From Bryoerythrophyllum caledonicum (Eukaryota > Streptophyta > Bryopsida > Pottiales > Pottiaceae), in assembly GCA_963971425.1 (NCBI GenBank), contig OZ020521.1, positions 25,064,012 to 25,128,011 on the forward strand: a DNA stretch of 64,000 nucleotides. Direction: 5' to 3'. Below are positions 10,781 to 23,400 of this stretch, piece after piece (position 1 is the first letter of the stretch; each line of letters opens with the position of its first letter). The notes beneath the pieces are model-generated. The model did no database searches, was not told the origin of the DNA, and worked only from the letters and a program-made list of their open reading frames with translations. Both the position numbers and the translations under genes were made by a program.

Positions 10781-13369
10781 GTTTTTAGTTTTTTAAGATT
10801 GTTATTATTATTATTTCTTTTATTTCTTTTTTTTTCAAATCTTACTTCTGTTATTTTATTTTTCTTTTGACAAAGTTGTAAATAGAATTAGTGTTGCACA
10901 AGTTTAGGGTTGAATTAAAGACGTTAGACTTGGAGGTAAGTCCAATTGTTTTATGGCAATGCTTTTGGCTTCCATTTATTTTTTCTAACATCATAGTTTT
11001 TTTTAGTGAATTCTCAGTTCATTTAGTTATCACAATTATATCAATTTCTTCAATTGAGAACACAAAACCATAACTTTTGTAAATTTATAACAATCAAATT
11101 TAGGAAAGATTGAAATAATTTGTTCTTGAAGTTTAAGGGCTAAGAGCTTGCAATCAATTTGTTTCTATTTTTGGTTTTTGAAGAGGGAGTTTTTGAAGAG
11201 GGAGAGACTATATTAACTATAAATTACTATCATGATTAGATTCATTTAAAAAATGTTATAAAATTAAAAGAATTCATTTGCTTTACCAAGGGGTATTTTA
11301 TGGCAGTTTTGACCAAAAAAATGGTTGTTTCTTGAGGGATTAATGTCAAAGGAAGTGAACCCAGCAGCCATTTGTTGTATTTAGGTCAAGTATTCATTTA
11401 CAAAAATCTTCTAAATCCTCAACTTGATCACTGATGCATTTCTTAGGAAGCATCCAATTATGTACAATTAGGTAAAGATGAAATACATGAATACATGTTG
11501 CAAAGGATTAATTATTTTTTAGCACTACAAAAGATTCAAAACAATAGAGATCCAACATTAGCATAAGGAAGTATACAAAATTTAATCCAAATGTCCTGGA
11601 GACTAATCAAAACTTGAAAAGTCTGGAGAAGAAATTCTTCACTATACAGAGTTGGAAATAAAATTAGGTATACTACATACTTTTTGCCAAGAATATCTAA
11701 TATTATACACTCTACACTAATCATATATAAGATTAAAAGACCTAGAACTTCCATCTAATTACACAATAAAGTAAATAGTTGACTACTAATAGTCATCATT
11801 GCAGTAAGCAATCAAAAAATATAGTCATTAATCAAGGAGATGTGACTAGAATTAGTTATACATATTGAATAACTATGACTAAATGTAGTCATTATCTTTG
11901 TAAATTGATGACTATATTTAGTCATCAAGAAGAGAAAACCCTAACTCTGATATCGCCGCCACCTAAATCCTAATTCTGACACCGCCGCCATCTAAACCCT
12001 AAACTTAGGACCGCCATTTTAGTTGCCATCGCCATTTACTACCACGTTGGAGTTTGAGCAACTTCCTACCATCAGTGTTTCTAGAGTCTTGAGTGTTTTG
12101 GAGTTGGGTGGTGTCTTGTGGTAATGTAGTGCGTGGTAGTATTGGACTGAGGAGGTTGGATTAGTGTGTGTATTGTAGTGTTGGGTGGCTGTGAGGTGGT
12201 GGAGGCAAAGGATGTTGATGGAGGGATGTTTTGATTATCGCTAATGTGAGTCATTGGAATCTTGGATGCAGAGCTGGACGACTAAATCCAAAGAATGGCG
12301 GGAGCGATCGTAAGATTTTGGGTAGGCCTAGGCGTATGTGCTGGTGAACACTATGGAGTGGAGGTTTTGGGTATGAACATGATGGTTTTGTAGGTATGGG
12401 GTTGTGGTGTGGGTTTTGTGAGGTGGGGTGGTAGGTTGTATTGGATCTGCGATAGGTATTCATGATCTTGTTAATGGAGTGTAGGTGGTGAAATAGATAG
12501 TGTTTTCTAAGTTGTAGTTGTGATGTTCAGGTGAAGAGGATGGCAATCACAAGCAACTATCGATCGAGGGCAGTTTAAGAAGCGGTAGAGTTCAGTGGTC
12601 ACTTAGTCACTTACGCTCATGAACGTTTTGATTCTCATGACTATATGTAGTCATTAGCTGTAGTCAAATTTTTGAAAGCAATGACTATTCATAGTCAGAT
12701 TATGAGCATTTTTGACTGAAAATAAAGCTTTTATTCGGTCATATCATTGGGCGGATACTTGAATGTATGTGAACTTCTGACTACCAGTCGCTTGTTGTTA
12801 CATATGACTAAGTCCAGTCATCCATGACTAGAATATACAGACATCACATCTCAAACACCTACTAGCAGATGTGAATGACTGACGAACCTTCACCAATATC
12901 TAAACCGAAAGAATGACTAATTCTAGTCATCACAATCATATTATCCAACTACTGGTAGTCATATTATGACATCATTAAATTCCAGCATTTTAGTCATGTA
13001 CTTGAAGAAGCTGACTAAATGTAGTCAGTTGATTCTGACTATCCTTAGTCATATACCTATATACATATATGACTATTATTAGTCATGGAGTTGAATATGC
13101 TGACTAAATTTGCGCAGATGGTTCTGACTAGTCTTAGTCACATACATATGACTAAATATAGTCACATTTATCAGGCTGCCCAGAATTGAGGTCCCAAAAA
13201 TCTTTTGGGAACGCGTCTGTGGGAACGCATGCTCGCAGATCTGACTTCAGAATCTGACTTGTCCATTATGACTGGATTGAGGACTAAAATTGGTAGTAGT
13301 CATCACCCAGTCATATGTCGTTTTCTAGTCATAAAACCCAGTCATATTTCTACTGTTTTCCTAGTAGTG
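9890..13369. mobile_element. Complete-ended non-autonomous CACTA transposon
   Basis: The left end is CACTACTAGGAAAACAGTAG and the right end is its reverse complement; the inverted repeat continues into AAATATGACT. The element is flanked on both sides by ATC (9887-9889 and 13370-13372), the 3-bp duplication expected of CACTA elements. Both subterminal zones (9890-10190 and 11780-13340) are crowded with TGACTA/TAGTCA motifs in both orientations. The 3480-bp interior has no transposase ORF: it holds a pyrimidine-rich tract and a unique stretch (about 11930-12560) that may be captured host sequence. Confidence 0.92.
10208..10870. repeat. Pyrimidine-rich (T-rich) tract inside the CACTA element
   Basis: About 660 bases in which the plus strand is nearly all T and C, with a short TTTA run near 10750-10780. 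The ORFs of 60-168 aa here are phenylalanine/leucine artefacts. Confidence 0.85.
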
Positions 13370-13559
13370 ATCTTTCTTACTAGTGAGTTCTAGGGTTGGT
13401 TAGCGGCAAGCGAGCGAGCATGTGCGGCTCAGGGTTGTGTGTGTGTATGAGCGTGGTGAGTCGGTTGCGCTGCGTTTGCGGGTTAGGATTTGAGTGCGGA
13501 TTCCTTTGCGGATCCTTTAGGAAGAATCCGAATACGTATCTAGAGCGAGGGTAGTTGCG

Positions 13560-14878
13560 ATGACATTGTAGAAGGCGACGAGCAGCAAGGCAACAACCAA
13601 ATCGATCGTGAACCTCCGGAATGTGGTTTCGGTGGTTCCTAAATCCGAGAGTGACCGGAAGGCGTTGGATGCAGATCTGAAGAGGATGGGATGTTTCGGG
13701 TTTCGGGAGCAGCCGCGGGGTTTCAGAGAAGACGCGATGGTCCGGGAGCTGGATGGGGTCTCCAACGAATTTGATGGCACCATCCGAGGGAAGTCGGAGA
13801 ACTTGATTTTAGCAATGTGGAGCAAAGTCTACGGATTCCCGACTCGCGGAGAAGGTATGTGCTCGCGCCGCGAATGTTTCATTGACGGGAAGTTTGCGCG
13901 GAAGGCAGATCCAAAGGACGGCCTGACGGTGGTGGACTGCAAGGATCCGGGGGCACGAAGGGTGTACGAGTTCCTACTCTGTTCTTGTATCTAGATCGGC
14001 CATCGACGACTTCTAGGACTCTGGCCAACACGATCCAGGGAGCGTACACCAGCGAGCGGAATGTGGCGTGGAGAGACATTGTGCGGAAACTGGTAAGTAA
14101 GTTCCTGACCGGATTGGGGAAGGTGCGACCTACCCCAATATCCCCATTCCTGTATCATTTATACGGGCACAAGAATTTGTTGCGCAACAATGAGAAGACC
14201 GCCTACGAGACGGCCAAGGTGCTGGCGAGCCATGGCTGGGAAGATGCGAAATCGGATGCGGAATTTGAGGACACACCGGATTCGGATTCGGACTCAGATT
14301 CCTCCGACAACAACGCCCCGCTGGCAACAGTTAGCCCGAGGAAGAAGAGGAAGCAGATGGAAAGGTGCAACACAACCCCTCCCATCCGCCGGAAGAAGGT
14401 TAGCAAGGAGAAGGAAGAGGAAGATCCTTTCGACATGATCGCGGAAGGATACGAGAAGGCAAAGGAGACTTACGAGCGGATTGAGGTCATCTTGGCTGAG
14501 GCGTACCGGATTGCGGGAGACGTGGGAGCAGACGAGCTTTGCGGACATTTGGAACGGAACCTGCAACCTCGGAACGTGTAGGAGCTGGAGGGTTGACTCA
14601 TCTCCATGGAAAATTGGAACCGGAAGATGAAGACAAGCCTAAACCAAATTGAGGTGGAGCTGACTGCAGCGATGGATAAGGCCAACGATTCTGCGATTGC
14701 TCTTACCCGGGTGACGAAGTTCGTGCAACAGCCAAGAGATGTGTTGCTGAAGGCAAGGTTGTTCGATGCCGGCTTCGACGAGGCCCGGAAGCCGGACGGC
14801 CCGGTGGCAAAGAAGCTTGTCGGGGTGTTGGTGGAGTACCACTTCAAGATGGCAGGGTTGTCTATCGTGACATTGTGA
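13560..14878 (+). pseudogene. Copy E: decayed, divergent relative of the gag-like ORF
   Basis: An ATG at 13560 starts a frame that meets an in-frame TAG three codons later and then stays open to 13994. From 13985 the match continues in another frame to 14581 and, after a TAG and a TGA, to 14878, so at least one frameshift and three nonsense changes are present. Shared landmarks with copies A-D are MGCFGF (MGCEGL in copy A), KADPKDG (KANPKDG), an acidic D/S-rich stretch and a helical C-terminal half. The Pro-rich tail is missing. Termini and target duplication could not be found, so the element's extent is unknown. It belongs to a different subfamily from A-D. Confidence 0.65.
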
Positions 14879-15120
14879 TAGTGAGGTGCCGTCATGACGT
14901 GACATGTCGTGACAGACCCTCTCGTCACGACACAATAGAGTCAACCTAGGGTCAATGATGAACTTTATCCCTATGAATGGTACATAAGTTACCTCGGCGT
15001 CGACGTGGCCGTCCTATGTGGCACTGACATCCTACGTGTATTTCACCACTTTAACCTTGTGCTGTGTAGTATTAACCTTTGAGTGAAAATCAATTAAGTG
15101 GGGGGGTTTTTTGGAGGAAG
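14879..15120. other. No gene seen; small hairpin at 14905-14932
   Basis: Contains a perfect 9-bp inverted repeat, TGTCGTGAC (14905-14913) and GTCACGACA (14924-14932), with a 10-base loop. Nothing else is recognisable before the minisatellite. Confidence 0.6.
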
Positions 15121-15900
15121 CGGTTTAGGAGTAGACTGCACGCAGACATGCGATGACCATCTGCGGACATGGTGCGGACTACGTGCGGACACTGCCGCGG
15201 ACTAGCTGCAGACTGAACTTGGACCCGCGAACTGAGTGTAGACCCGCAGACTAGTTGCGGATATGCAGCGGACTGAACTTGGATCGCGGACTGAGTACAG
15301 ACCCGCAGACTCGCTGCAAATATGCAGCGGATTAACTTGGACCCGCGGACTGAGTGCAGATCCGCGGACTGGCTACGGATACGCAGCGGATTGGATGTGG
15401 ACCCGGGGATTAAGTGCAGACCCGTGGACTGGCCCCGGACACTGCCGCAGGCTGGCTGCGGATACGCAACGGACTGGATGGGAAGCCGCGGACTGGCTGC
15501 GGACTAGTCGCGGATTGGCCGCGGACACTGCCGCAGATACGTAGCGGACTGGATGTCGACCCGCGGGCTGGTTCGGATACGTAGCGGGCTGGATGGGGAC
15601 CCGCGGACTGGCTGCGGACGCTGTTGCAGACTGATCGCGGATTGGCGGCGGACACTACCGCGGATACGTAGCGGACTGGCTGCGGATACGCAGCGGACTG
15701 GATGGAGACCCGCGGATTGAGTGTAGAACCACGGACTGGCTACGGACGATGTTGCGGACGGGTTGCGGACTGGCCGCAGACTGGCTGCGGACACTTCTAC
15801 GGACTGATCGTGGACACTGCCGCGGACTGATCACGGACTCGCATCGGCCTAGGTGTGGGGGCGCGAATGCAACGCGGATTGAGAGTGGAGGAGCGCGGAT
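15121..15900 (+). repeat. GCGGACTG minisatellite, array 1
   Basis: About 780 bases of imperfect tandem repeats built on GCGGACTGG(C/A)TGCGGA and ACCCGCGGACTG. ORFs on both strands in this segment are by-products of the repeat. The array lies just past the 3' end of the kinase-like pseudogene. Confidence 0.9.
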
Positions 15901-15959
15901 AGGTAGTTAGGATATTTTTGATTTTTGTTTTTCCATTTTTATTTCTAAAGATACAAAGG

Positions 15960-17816
15960 GCGGGATTGGGAGACCAGATCAAAACGATTTGTACAAAGTT
16001 GTTCTTCATTCAAAATTACAGGGAAGTCCAAAAAGGCAATCTCTTCTTCCAAATCCTCCTTGCCAAGTACCCCACCGCATACGCCTCAGATCTATGGTTG
16101 TGCTTATGCTTTATTCCCATTGTCCTTGGTGATGTAACATGTTGGCGTTCCGGGCTTTCCATACACATGGAATAGCTCGGAGGCAGCATGATGATACTTA
16201 ACTCGGTAAGCGCCTAGCTCTGTACTAGAGGGTCGGCATCTAGTAGTTTGACATCTTGTCTTCGCCGTCCCATGATGCCATTCCCCAATTACACACCCCG
16301 ATGTATACTACATTTTTTTTCTCTGGCGGAAAATGAAGCATAACATTGTTGGGGCTCAAGTCGTTGTGCAATAGATGCTGGAAATGTATCACATCCATGA
16401 TGCACATTAGTGCCCATGCTAAATAGGCCCGATTTTTACGATACACGCATAGTTCCATACGAGCCTCACGGTCGATTCCAGCTGTTTTCAGAATATCATC
16501 CTCGTATTCCTCGTCATATTTTGAATCGATCCTCCAAATGGATGCTAGCTGTGAGCCACCGTTCCACCATAGAGTATACGACTTGTATGTTCTTCTATCC
16601 AGGTACTGAATTTTGATAACCCCTACATGGTCCACTGGACACGCTAGTGCCTCAGTTGAACGTTTCTCCCGATTTTTTTCACGACTACCCACCTTTAGTG
16701 ATTTCCCCGCAAAGTCCATGTGTACAGGAATGCAACTTACACCATCAATACTCACACGACGGACAACTCCAAAGCCTCCTTCATAATTTCTAGTATCCAA
16801 CGCCTTTACTTCCGCATGCATTGGAAGCCACAATACACCTTCGCGACCTCTACTCGCAACGCGCACAACCAAATCTTGATCAATCCAAGGAATAGCAAGG
16901 CTAGATCTCCCTTTCGGCTTGATTGCTTCTACCCCCTCTTTGGGTCTCTCAAACAATAACTTCACATCCATCGCTTGTTTTCTTACATCTTCCTTGTAAT
17001 AGACATCCCAAATAATCTTCACGGGGTTGTGAACAACTTGTTTGGCAAAGTTTATGGGCCATGTGTCCATTGAATGCCTCATTTTATCTTCACGAAATTC
17101 TTTGTTGGCAATATTTTGGATAATGAATACCAATCTTGCCTCCATAGCTTCTAGCCCTGTAGCGCCGATACACAAGTACCGTTTCTCCAACTTGGATAGA
17201 CCTTTCTCTATCATCCAATATAATATATCTGCTATAGCCCTGGCCTTAAATTCCTTGCTCATTGCATCCAAATGGCTTGTCCTTGCTCTTTTCTTGTAGG
17301 GCTCTGAGTCTTTAGAAAAAACTGGCCGTTTACCCCGCCCTCGTTCCGCTCCAACTAAAGGTTCACTTGGAACCAAAGAATTTGTTGTAGATGGTACCGC
17401 ACCATGTTGAACGGCCCTCAACAATGGCTCTCTGCAGTGGCCTCACCACTTGATCCGCTTGAACTGCGAGCACCCGGATTTCGAAATCCGCTCAAACTTT
17501 ATGATCCTCGTGACTGCCCAGCTTCACTCGTCCCCCGCACTGATCCTCGCAGAACCCGTCGAGATCCTGCTGTGCCTCGTGAATGTGATTGCGACCCACG
17601 AGACTTATTTCGACCAAGTGCATGAAATTCTTGGTGCAGTTGTTCTATGCCGTGCATGTGACCCCTATCACTTCGCCCACTTCCACTACCTTGTCCTCTC
17701 GCCAACATACCACCGCTTACACCGTCGGCTGCAGTAGTGGTTGATTGAATTTCAACCTGATGAGCCTCGTGGAGTTGCATGTCTACATCTTGATAATGCA
17801 CCCTGCTATTGGCCAT
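15960..17816 (-). pseudogene. Protein-kinase-like gene, decayed
   Basis: The main frame is 17424-16240 (394 codons). It has a basic N-terminal patch, a helical region, then a kinase fold: glycine loop GGFGVV at residues 216-221, catalytic loop HNDLSPNN at 353-360 (HRD arginine replaced by Asn, catalytic Asp355 and Asn360 kept) and NWG at 379-381 where DFG is expected. A TAG follows at residue 395. C-lobe-like sequence continues downstream in shifted frames: SELFHVYGKP near 16160 and SEAYAVGYLARRIWK near 16070, resembling the APE region and helix F. Upstream, a Ser/Gly/Arg-rich frame starting with an ATG at 17816 is probably the original N-terminus, separated by a frameshift. Frame breaks and loss of the DFG aspartate argue against an active kinase. 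I do not recognise the exact family. Confidence 0.65.
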
Positions 17817-18022
17817 TCCTAGAAAATAATTAACCGGTCACTTGAAGTGCAGTGCGGAAGTGAGTGAGTCTAGAAAAAAATGACAAAGGTTCCCCCTGCA
17901 TTCGTCTCTCCCAACTCCTACACCCTCAAAACCCATGCAATGGTGCTTGTGCAACAAGGTCTCGAGTTTCTATTGGGCAAGTAAATGGAAGGAATAAAGT
18001 GAGGACGTCAATGGCCTATTTG

Positions 18023-18034
18023 CCTTTATATAGG
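18023..18034 (-). promoter_or_regulatory. Candidate TATA box for the kinase-like gene
   Basis: CCTATATAAAGG on the minus strand, about 210 bases upstream of the ATG at 17816 and immediately downstream of minisatellite array 2. Sequence and spacing suit a plant core promoter; there is no expression evidence. Confidence 0.45.
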
Positions 18035-18049
18035 CTGCAAGGGGTCGGG

Positions 18050-18262
18050 AACATTGCGGATAGGATTGGGAACCTGGAGAACAGCGCGGTTGGGGAGCGG
18101 ACTGGCCGCGGACGGGGCGCGGATTAGGTTGGAAGAGCCCACGGACTGGCATCGAATTGCGCGCAGAGTGCCCGCGGACTTGCCCGTGGATTGCTCGCGG
18201 ACTGGCAGCGGATTGCCCGCGGACTGGCTCCCACAGACCGCGGACTGCCCGCGGCCTGTCTG
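18050..18262 (+). repeat. GCGGACTG minisatellite, array 2
   Basis: Imperfect repeats of GCGGACTGGC, GCGGATTG and CCCGCGGACT. It is related to array 1 and in the same orientation. It sits between the end of the RING gene and the start of the kinase-like gene. Confidence 0.85.
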
Positions 18263-18664
18263 TTGAATGGGCGTCGTTTTTCTCCTCTGAATTTCTCTTT
18301 GCAATTGTCGTTGCTGTAGGGGTGGGGGTTATGGGAGACAACAAGGTCACTGTGTAACTACAAGTTTTGGCAATGTGAGAACAGTAATGTCCAAATTTGC
18401 TTTGAACCTCGATATAAATGCATTTAAAATGGGCAAAGAATATCCCGTTGTGTACAACTCACTATGAATTTTTTGTTCGTAATGTCAAAGATAAGAACAC
18501 GGGAGCTTTGGTTACACTAATTCAAGCGGGAAATTAGACCTTGTCATAGTTTACTGAATTTTTAATCCTTTACTTCCGCAAATTAATGTGGTGCTCTAAG
18601 CTCTTGCAGCGTCTTTTGCACAAACATTACTCCGCGTTTGATATTCATGACATCCATGGCCTTG
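18263..18664. other. No gene seen: 3' flank of the RING gene
   Basis: AT-leaning sequence downstream of the RING-gene stop codon (18665). No ORF or repeat is recognised. Confidence 0.5.
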
Positions 18665-20456
18665 TCAATATCGAGGTATCTCCTCGCCATTAAGCCATTC
18701 CTTCACCTCCGGGGCGACGTCTTCCAAAATGGCATCGAGCACCGCCACCAACAGTCGTTTTTGATGGTAGCGTTCTTCCCAATATAATTCCTCCGTTCCA
18801 GTTGTTGCAGTTAGTGTTGTATCACGATAAGCCCTTCGTAGTTCTAGATCCCCCATAGCTCGCTCGCCAGATGAGTTGTAATATGGTGGCGGTCCTAAGC
18901 CGTGCACCAATTTGTTTCTTTGACGATTCCAATGCCACCCTACGGTCTGGTAAAAAAACATCTTCATGCCGTAATCTGCCGGTTTGTCAGGATACATCTC
19001 ATTTGCTGCATGTACTAGTTTGTCCGGATCATCTAACAATTCTTTCCCTTGAAAGGTATGCCACGGTGTGCCTTTGACATATTATGTCTCCAACTCCACT
19101 CAACAGGGTTCCCACTGAAGTCTTCAAGTGCAAAGTCATAATCATCTTGACGATACACCCAGTAACTTGGCATGATATCCCATAGGCCAAATTGAAGATA
19201 CAAACGTGGATATAATGGCGCCCTACATACACCGCAAGTACGCGAACGAATCATACTCTTAATTAGACAATGCGGATGGAACGAATGGCCACACGATCCA
19301 ATCATATAACACCCTTTAGGATCCCAAGGATTATCGCAGATAGGACATGATGATCCGTCGGATGTCATGGGGTGTGGTCTTTGCCACAACGGCTTTCCAA
19401 TCATTTTAGTTGAATGATCATGCGCTTCTCCAATGTCCTAATGGTGATCATCTTCTGTCACAAGCCTCCAATCAATACTATTGTTGTTCAATACTAGTGA
19501 CGGATCACTATCGTCCCAGCTGATTGGATACATGGTTTCATCACGAGGCCATGATGTGAGCAAAAGGGTCCTTAGTTTCTTCTCCAATGTCCATTCAGCG
19601 CATATACTCTAGAATTCCACCTCGTATTGCCGTGTCCGTGCCACGACAAATACCGTTGTGAGCATCATCTCTTCGTGCTCATCCATTATTTTTGAAATCA
19701 ACAATTTAAGATTATTTCGGGCTGATTCCTCGTTCTCCCGTTATGCTTTTAATTCATCCAACTGTTGTTGCAAACCTGCATGCATCATCTCCGCTGCTAC
19801 ATGTTGTGCCTTGATTTCTTGTAGCTCCCTCTTTAAGTTTGCAACTTCAATATAATTTTCATTGCTATTGTTGACTTGATTGACTTGATTGCGTAGATGG
19901 GTCTTTTCAAGAAGCAAGTTCTTCTTCTTTGTCTCTAGCACACGTACTTTTGACACCGTTTCCACATCATCGTCTCATCCATGTTGCAACCTCTTTATTT
20001 CCACACTAAGCACTTCCAATTGTGCCTGTAACTCACCATACTTATCTTCATCAAACTTCATCGGGGCGTCACCGGCTTTGATTTGAATAGCATTGGCCAT
20101 CTCCAAAGTTGCTGAAAGTGGGTTTGATCCCTCCCCAATCTCGTTTGGGGCATGCTTGTCCAATTCTTTGCAATGTGTGGCCTCAACCTTCCTTTCTCTA
20201 CGCTTTCGACCGCTACTCTTCCTTGGTGAAACAATTATTTCTCGATTGAACGACACTTCATCATTTGGATCGTTGTATAAGGTAGGATTATCAAAGAACC
20301 ATTGAGGGGCATTGTTATTGGAATTTCTCGAGGTTTCTTTGCTGAAAGATGGCGTCCAAGTCTACGGCCACCTGAAAAGGGGTCGTGGATCGTTGACCAA
20401 TCCACTTGGTTTCCTAATTGATATTCTACATACATCAATGTTGCAATGGATCTAGG
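18665..20456 (-). pseudogene. Coiled-coil / RING-H2 gene, 3' part (after the copy B insertion)
   Basis: Resumes the frame broken by copy B: the peptide joins as KNNIP before the insertion and RSIATLMYVE after it. In order it encodes a region ending QVDWS, a basic KR-rich stretch (about 20200), a long coiled coil (about 20090-19690), a conserved linker with W-rich blocks, the RING (separate entry) and a C-terminal domain (19039-18665, e.g. KMFFYQTVGWHW) ending in TGA. Breaks are a frameshift near 20330, a TGA near 19976, TAA near 19741, TAG near 19613 and 19438, and a frameshift near 19045. Most stops are explicable as single transitions from CAA, CAG or CGA. The domain order would suit an E3 ubiquitin ligase; I do not recognise the family. 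Confidence 0.65.
19033..19404 (-). pseudogene. RING-H2 zinc-finger segment of the gene above
   Basis: In the 123-residue frame starting with an ATG at 19404, the ligands are C20, C23, C38, H40, H43, C46, C57 and C60. The spacing is C-x2-C-x14-C-x-H-x2-H-x2-C-x10-C-x2-C, a complete RING-H2 signature that binds two zinc ions and typically recruits an E2 enzyme. All eight ligands survive although the gene as a whole is broken. The frame leaves the gene near 19045, where a one-base shift moves the coding sequence to the next frame. Confidence 0.75.
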
Positions 20457-23400
20457 TGTTGCAGTTCGTAGAGTGAGTATTCCTCCGGATAGCACTTAAT
20501 TGAAGCTAAATGTATCCATAATATCCGCTCTAAATTTGTTCCCACAGAGACCTATTGTTTCTTTCTTAAATGATAAGTACAACTAACTACTACCCTCCTA
20601 TCATCTACCAGTTAGCATTCCTATTCATCCCTTGATCTACTAATCCGGATCCTTCCGGATTCCGGTTGTCCCTTCTTTCAACCTCCGGACCCTTCCGGAT
20701 TCCGGATAGTGTCAGACGCAGTTTTCTTTCGGTGTTTTTAACCGAGTGGCCGGGTACCACTGATTCTATTTTGTGTAAGTGGCCGGATTTCCCAATGCCT
20801 TGTGATTTAAAGTGGCTAGACACCCACTGCCCCGGACTTTATAGTAGTTGGACACCCCACTCTTCCTACTTCGCTAACCGGTAGTTGGTTTGTTGCTTCT
20901 GGATTCACTCTCTCACGTTATCCGGAAGGCCTTCCGGATACGGTCACTCAGAGGCTTGCCCGGACTACAACGACATTCCGGTTGATGCTTAGTGGTTCTG
21001 TGAGATGCGTAGGGTAGATTTGCACCTAGACTTCCTTCTAGACATACACCTCCGGCTTTTCCATCTATCGTATGGGGAAATTCCGGCCAAAACTGGAATC
21101 CGGGTTCACACGAATTTTCTGTGCCCTAGGAGCTACCAGGCTCACCACCTACGGTACCCTCCCTCCCCCTCCAGGCTTCTTCCGGTCACTGTGGATCGTC
21201 AGACTCTTTCTAACCTCTCCTACAGCTTTTTCGAGCGCTCTCCCGAAGCAAATCCCAACCAGTTGTACTAAGACGCAGTCCGTGTACCACTTTACATCCA
21301 AGAACTAATTCACTAGACATCAACCACAATGGATCTGATCCTCTATTCACAAAGCTGGTACTCCATCACCATAAGTTCAAGAAGAGAAATATAAACTAAC
21401 AAAAAATACCCTTCGTGAAAGAGAAAACAAAACCCTGAGCCGACTAAGACTGAGGTATTAAGTAACCACTACGCCTGATCCTAAAACCTTATCTTCTCAG
21501 CTGAAAATCCGGAAAATCCTATCGTAAAAGTGAAAGGGATCTCATCCCTTGAAATCCCGAATTTAAAACTCAGATCCGGAAATTCCGGATCTCATATCCG
21601 ATTTTCTTGGATCTAACTCAAAACCTAATTTAGGGTTTTTTTAGCTTACTACGTGATAGTCGCGTGCAACCCTGAGCCCCATCGTTAATCGCTATCACAC
21701 TAAAGCCCCAGAGGTCCCTATCTACGGAGTAACCTGGTTCTTCCTTCTACTGCTACAGCACGTAGGGGTAACCTCCGCTGGTGCTGCGCTGGCTTCCGGA
21801 TGTGCCGGAATGGTTGCTGGTGGCTCCGGTACCGAGGTCTGTATCTACATTCTTGGTCCGAAAGGCGTTTCCGGATCTACCGCTATTGCGGTCTGGGCTG
21901 ATGGTGCGGCTGTCCGGTCTTGGAGGCTCTAAAGGTCTCGGAAGCTACCACTCGGACTGACTACCATGGGCGTCGCTGCAGAGCTTCCGGGTAAAGGAGC
22001 CGTCACTGGTGGCATCGGAGATGGAGACTTTGACGGAATCCGCAAGGGCAAAGGGGGTACTAGCAATGGATTCCCCGGCACCTCCTGCCATTTCTGCATA
22101 CTTTCCGTGCTTGGAAAGGCCACCCCATTCCAACTCATTGGAGAGTTGAAGTCCGGCGATCCCATGAGGTCCTTGAATCCTCCGGTAGGGGTCTTTGGTG
22201 TTCCGGCTGCAGGTCTAGGTGAAGAGCCGGCTGTAGGTTGGAGCGGAGATGCGGCTTCTGGTCCGAAGGGAGATCCGGACGAACCTGCAGCGGTTCCGGA
22301 TGGCCTTGCACCGTCTGGAGCCGGAGGTGCAGCATCTAGAAGTGGAGCTTCTTGTACTGTGGAGGCAACGAGATCCTTCGCCAGCTCTTGCATCTTGATC
22401 AAGGTGCTCTCCATCTGCCGGCTGTGATCTACTAGGAACCGGATGCCCTGCCCCATGTTGAGCTTCTCGTTCTTCTCCAGGCTCTCAGTGTAGAGAAGTG
22501 CCCGGTTGACAGTATCCACTATAAAGTCCAGCGCTGCGCAAATCACCGTAAAAGTCTGAGAGGTCGCTCGGACCTTCGCTTTTGCCACCGCTCTTGCATG
22601 CTGTGTTGCATCTCGTGTGGCTTCTGCCTGTCGCACATGTGTCCAGAGTCGCGTGTTTGTCTAGGTGACGGTGGCGTTCTCTTGCTCTAGCTTTGTGACT
22701 GAACACTGGTTCGCCTTCATCCGTCTGAGTTGTGGGATGAGGTCAGTGGAGTCCTCCAATCCTACCGCCTCGAGGACGGCCATGATCACGGCGTGCCTTT
22801 CCCGGATTTCTCCTTCCTGGATCCTCGTCCGCCAGACGATATGTCTACAGAGCTCATGAACGTCCACCGGAATGTCGCCACTGATGTTTGGGGCCCACGT
22901 AGGTCCCGGCTCTGATCCGGTCGTGAATCGTTCGTCTTGTGCAGGCGGTTCTGGTGCGGTTGGTGGTGCCGCGGACGGACTCTGAGCCGGTATTGTGGAC
23001 AGAGGCTGGCCGGCTCTCGAGGCTTCCGGAGTCTTCTGCACCGAACGACTCCGCTTCCGGGATGGTCTTCGGAGTATGAGGAGGGATGACGACTTCTCCG
23101 TCTCAGAGTCCATCAAATCTTCCAGCTCCTCATCCGTCTCCATTCCTCCGTGCAACTGGATGGTGAGCAGGCTATCGTACTCTGACTGCTCGTCCGGGCT
23201 CAGCATTTTCTGCTTTGAATACATATGAGCAACATAGGTGGAGAGGAGGGTTGGGGTTTTCTGGGCTTTCGGCAAGTTCTTCACCATCAGGTCTATCTGT
23301 TCGTCCATAATGGCTCCCCAATCGACGGACACTTTTCCTTTCATCGACCCCAATATTAAAGTAGCTAACTTGGCCACTCTTTGTTTAGGTTTCTCGAGGT

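Noticed and set aside
10252..10870. Phe/Leu-rich ORFs resembling membrane proteins
   Set aside because: Pure consequence of a pyrimidine-rich tract; no start context or conservation.
15121..15900. CRISPR-like array
   Set aside because: Repeats are contiguous and degenerate with no unique spacers; the setting is eukaryotic.
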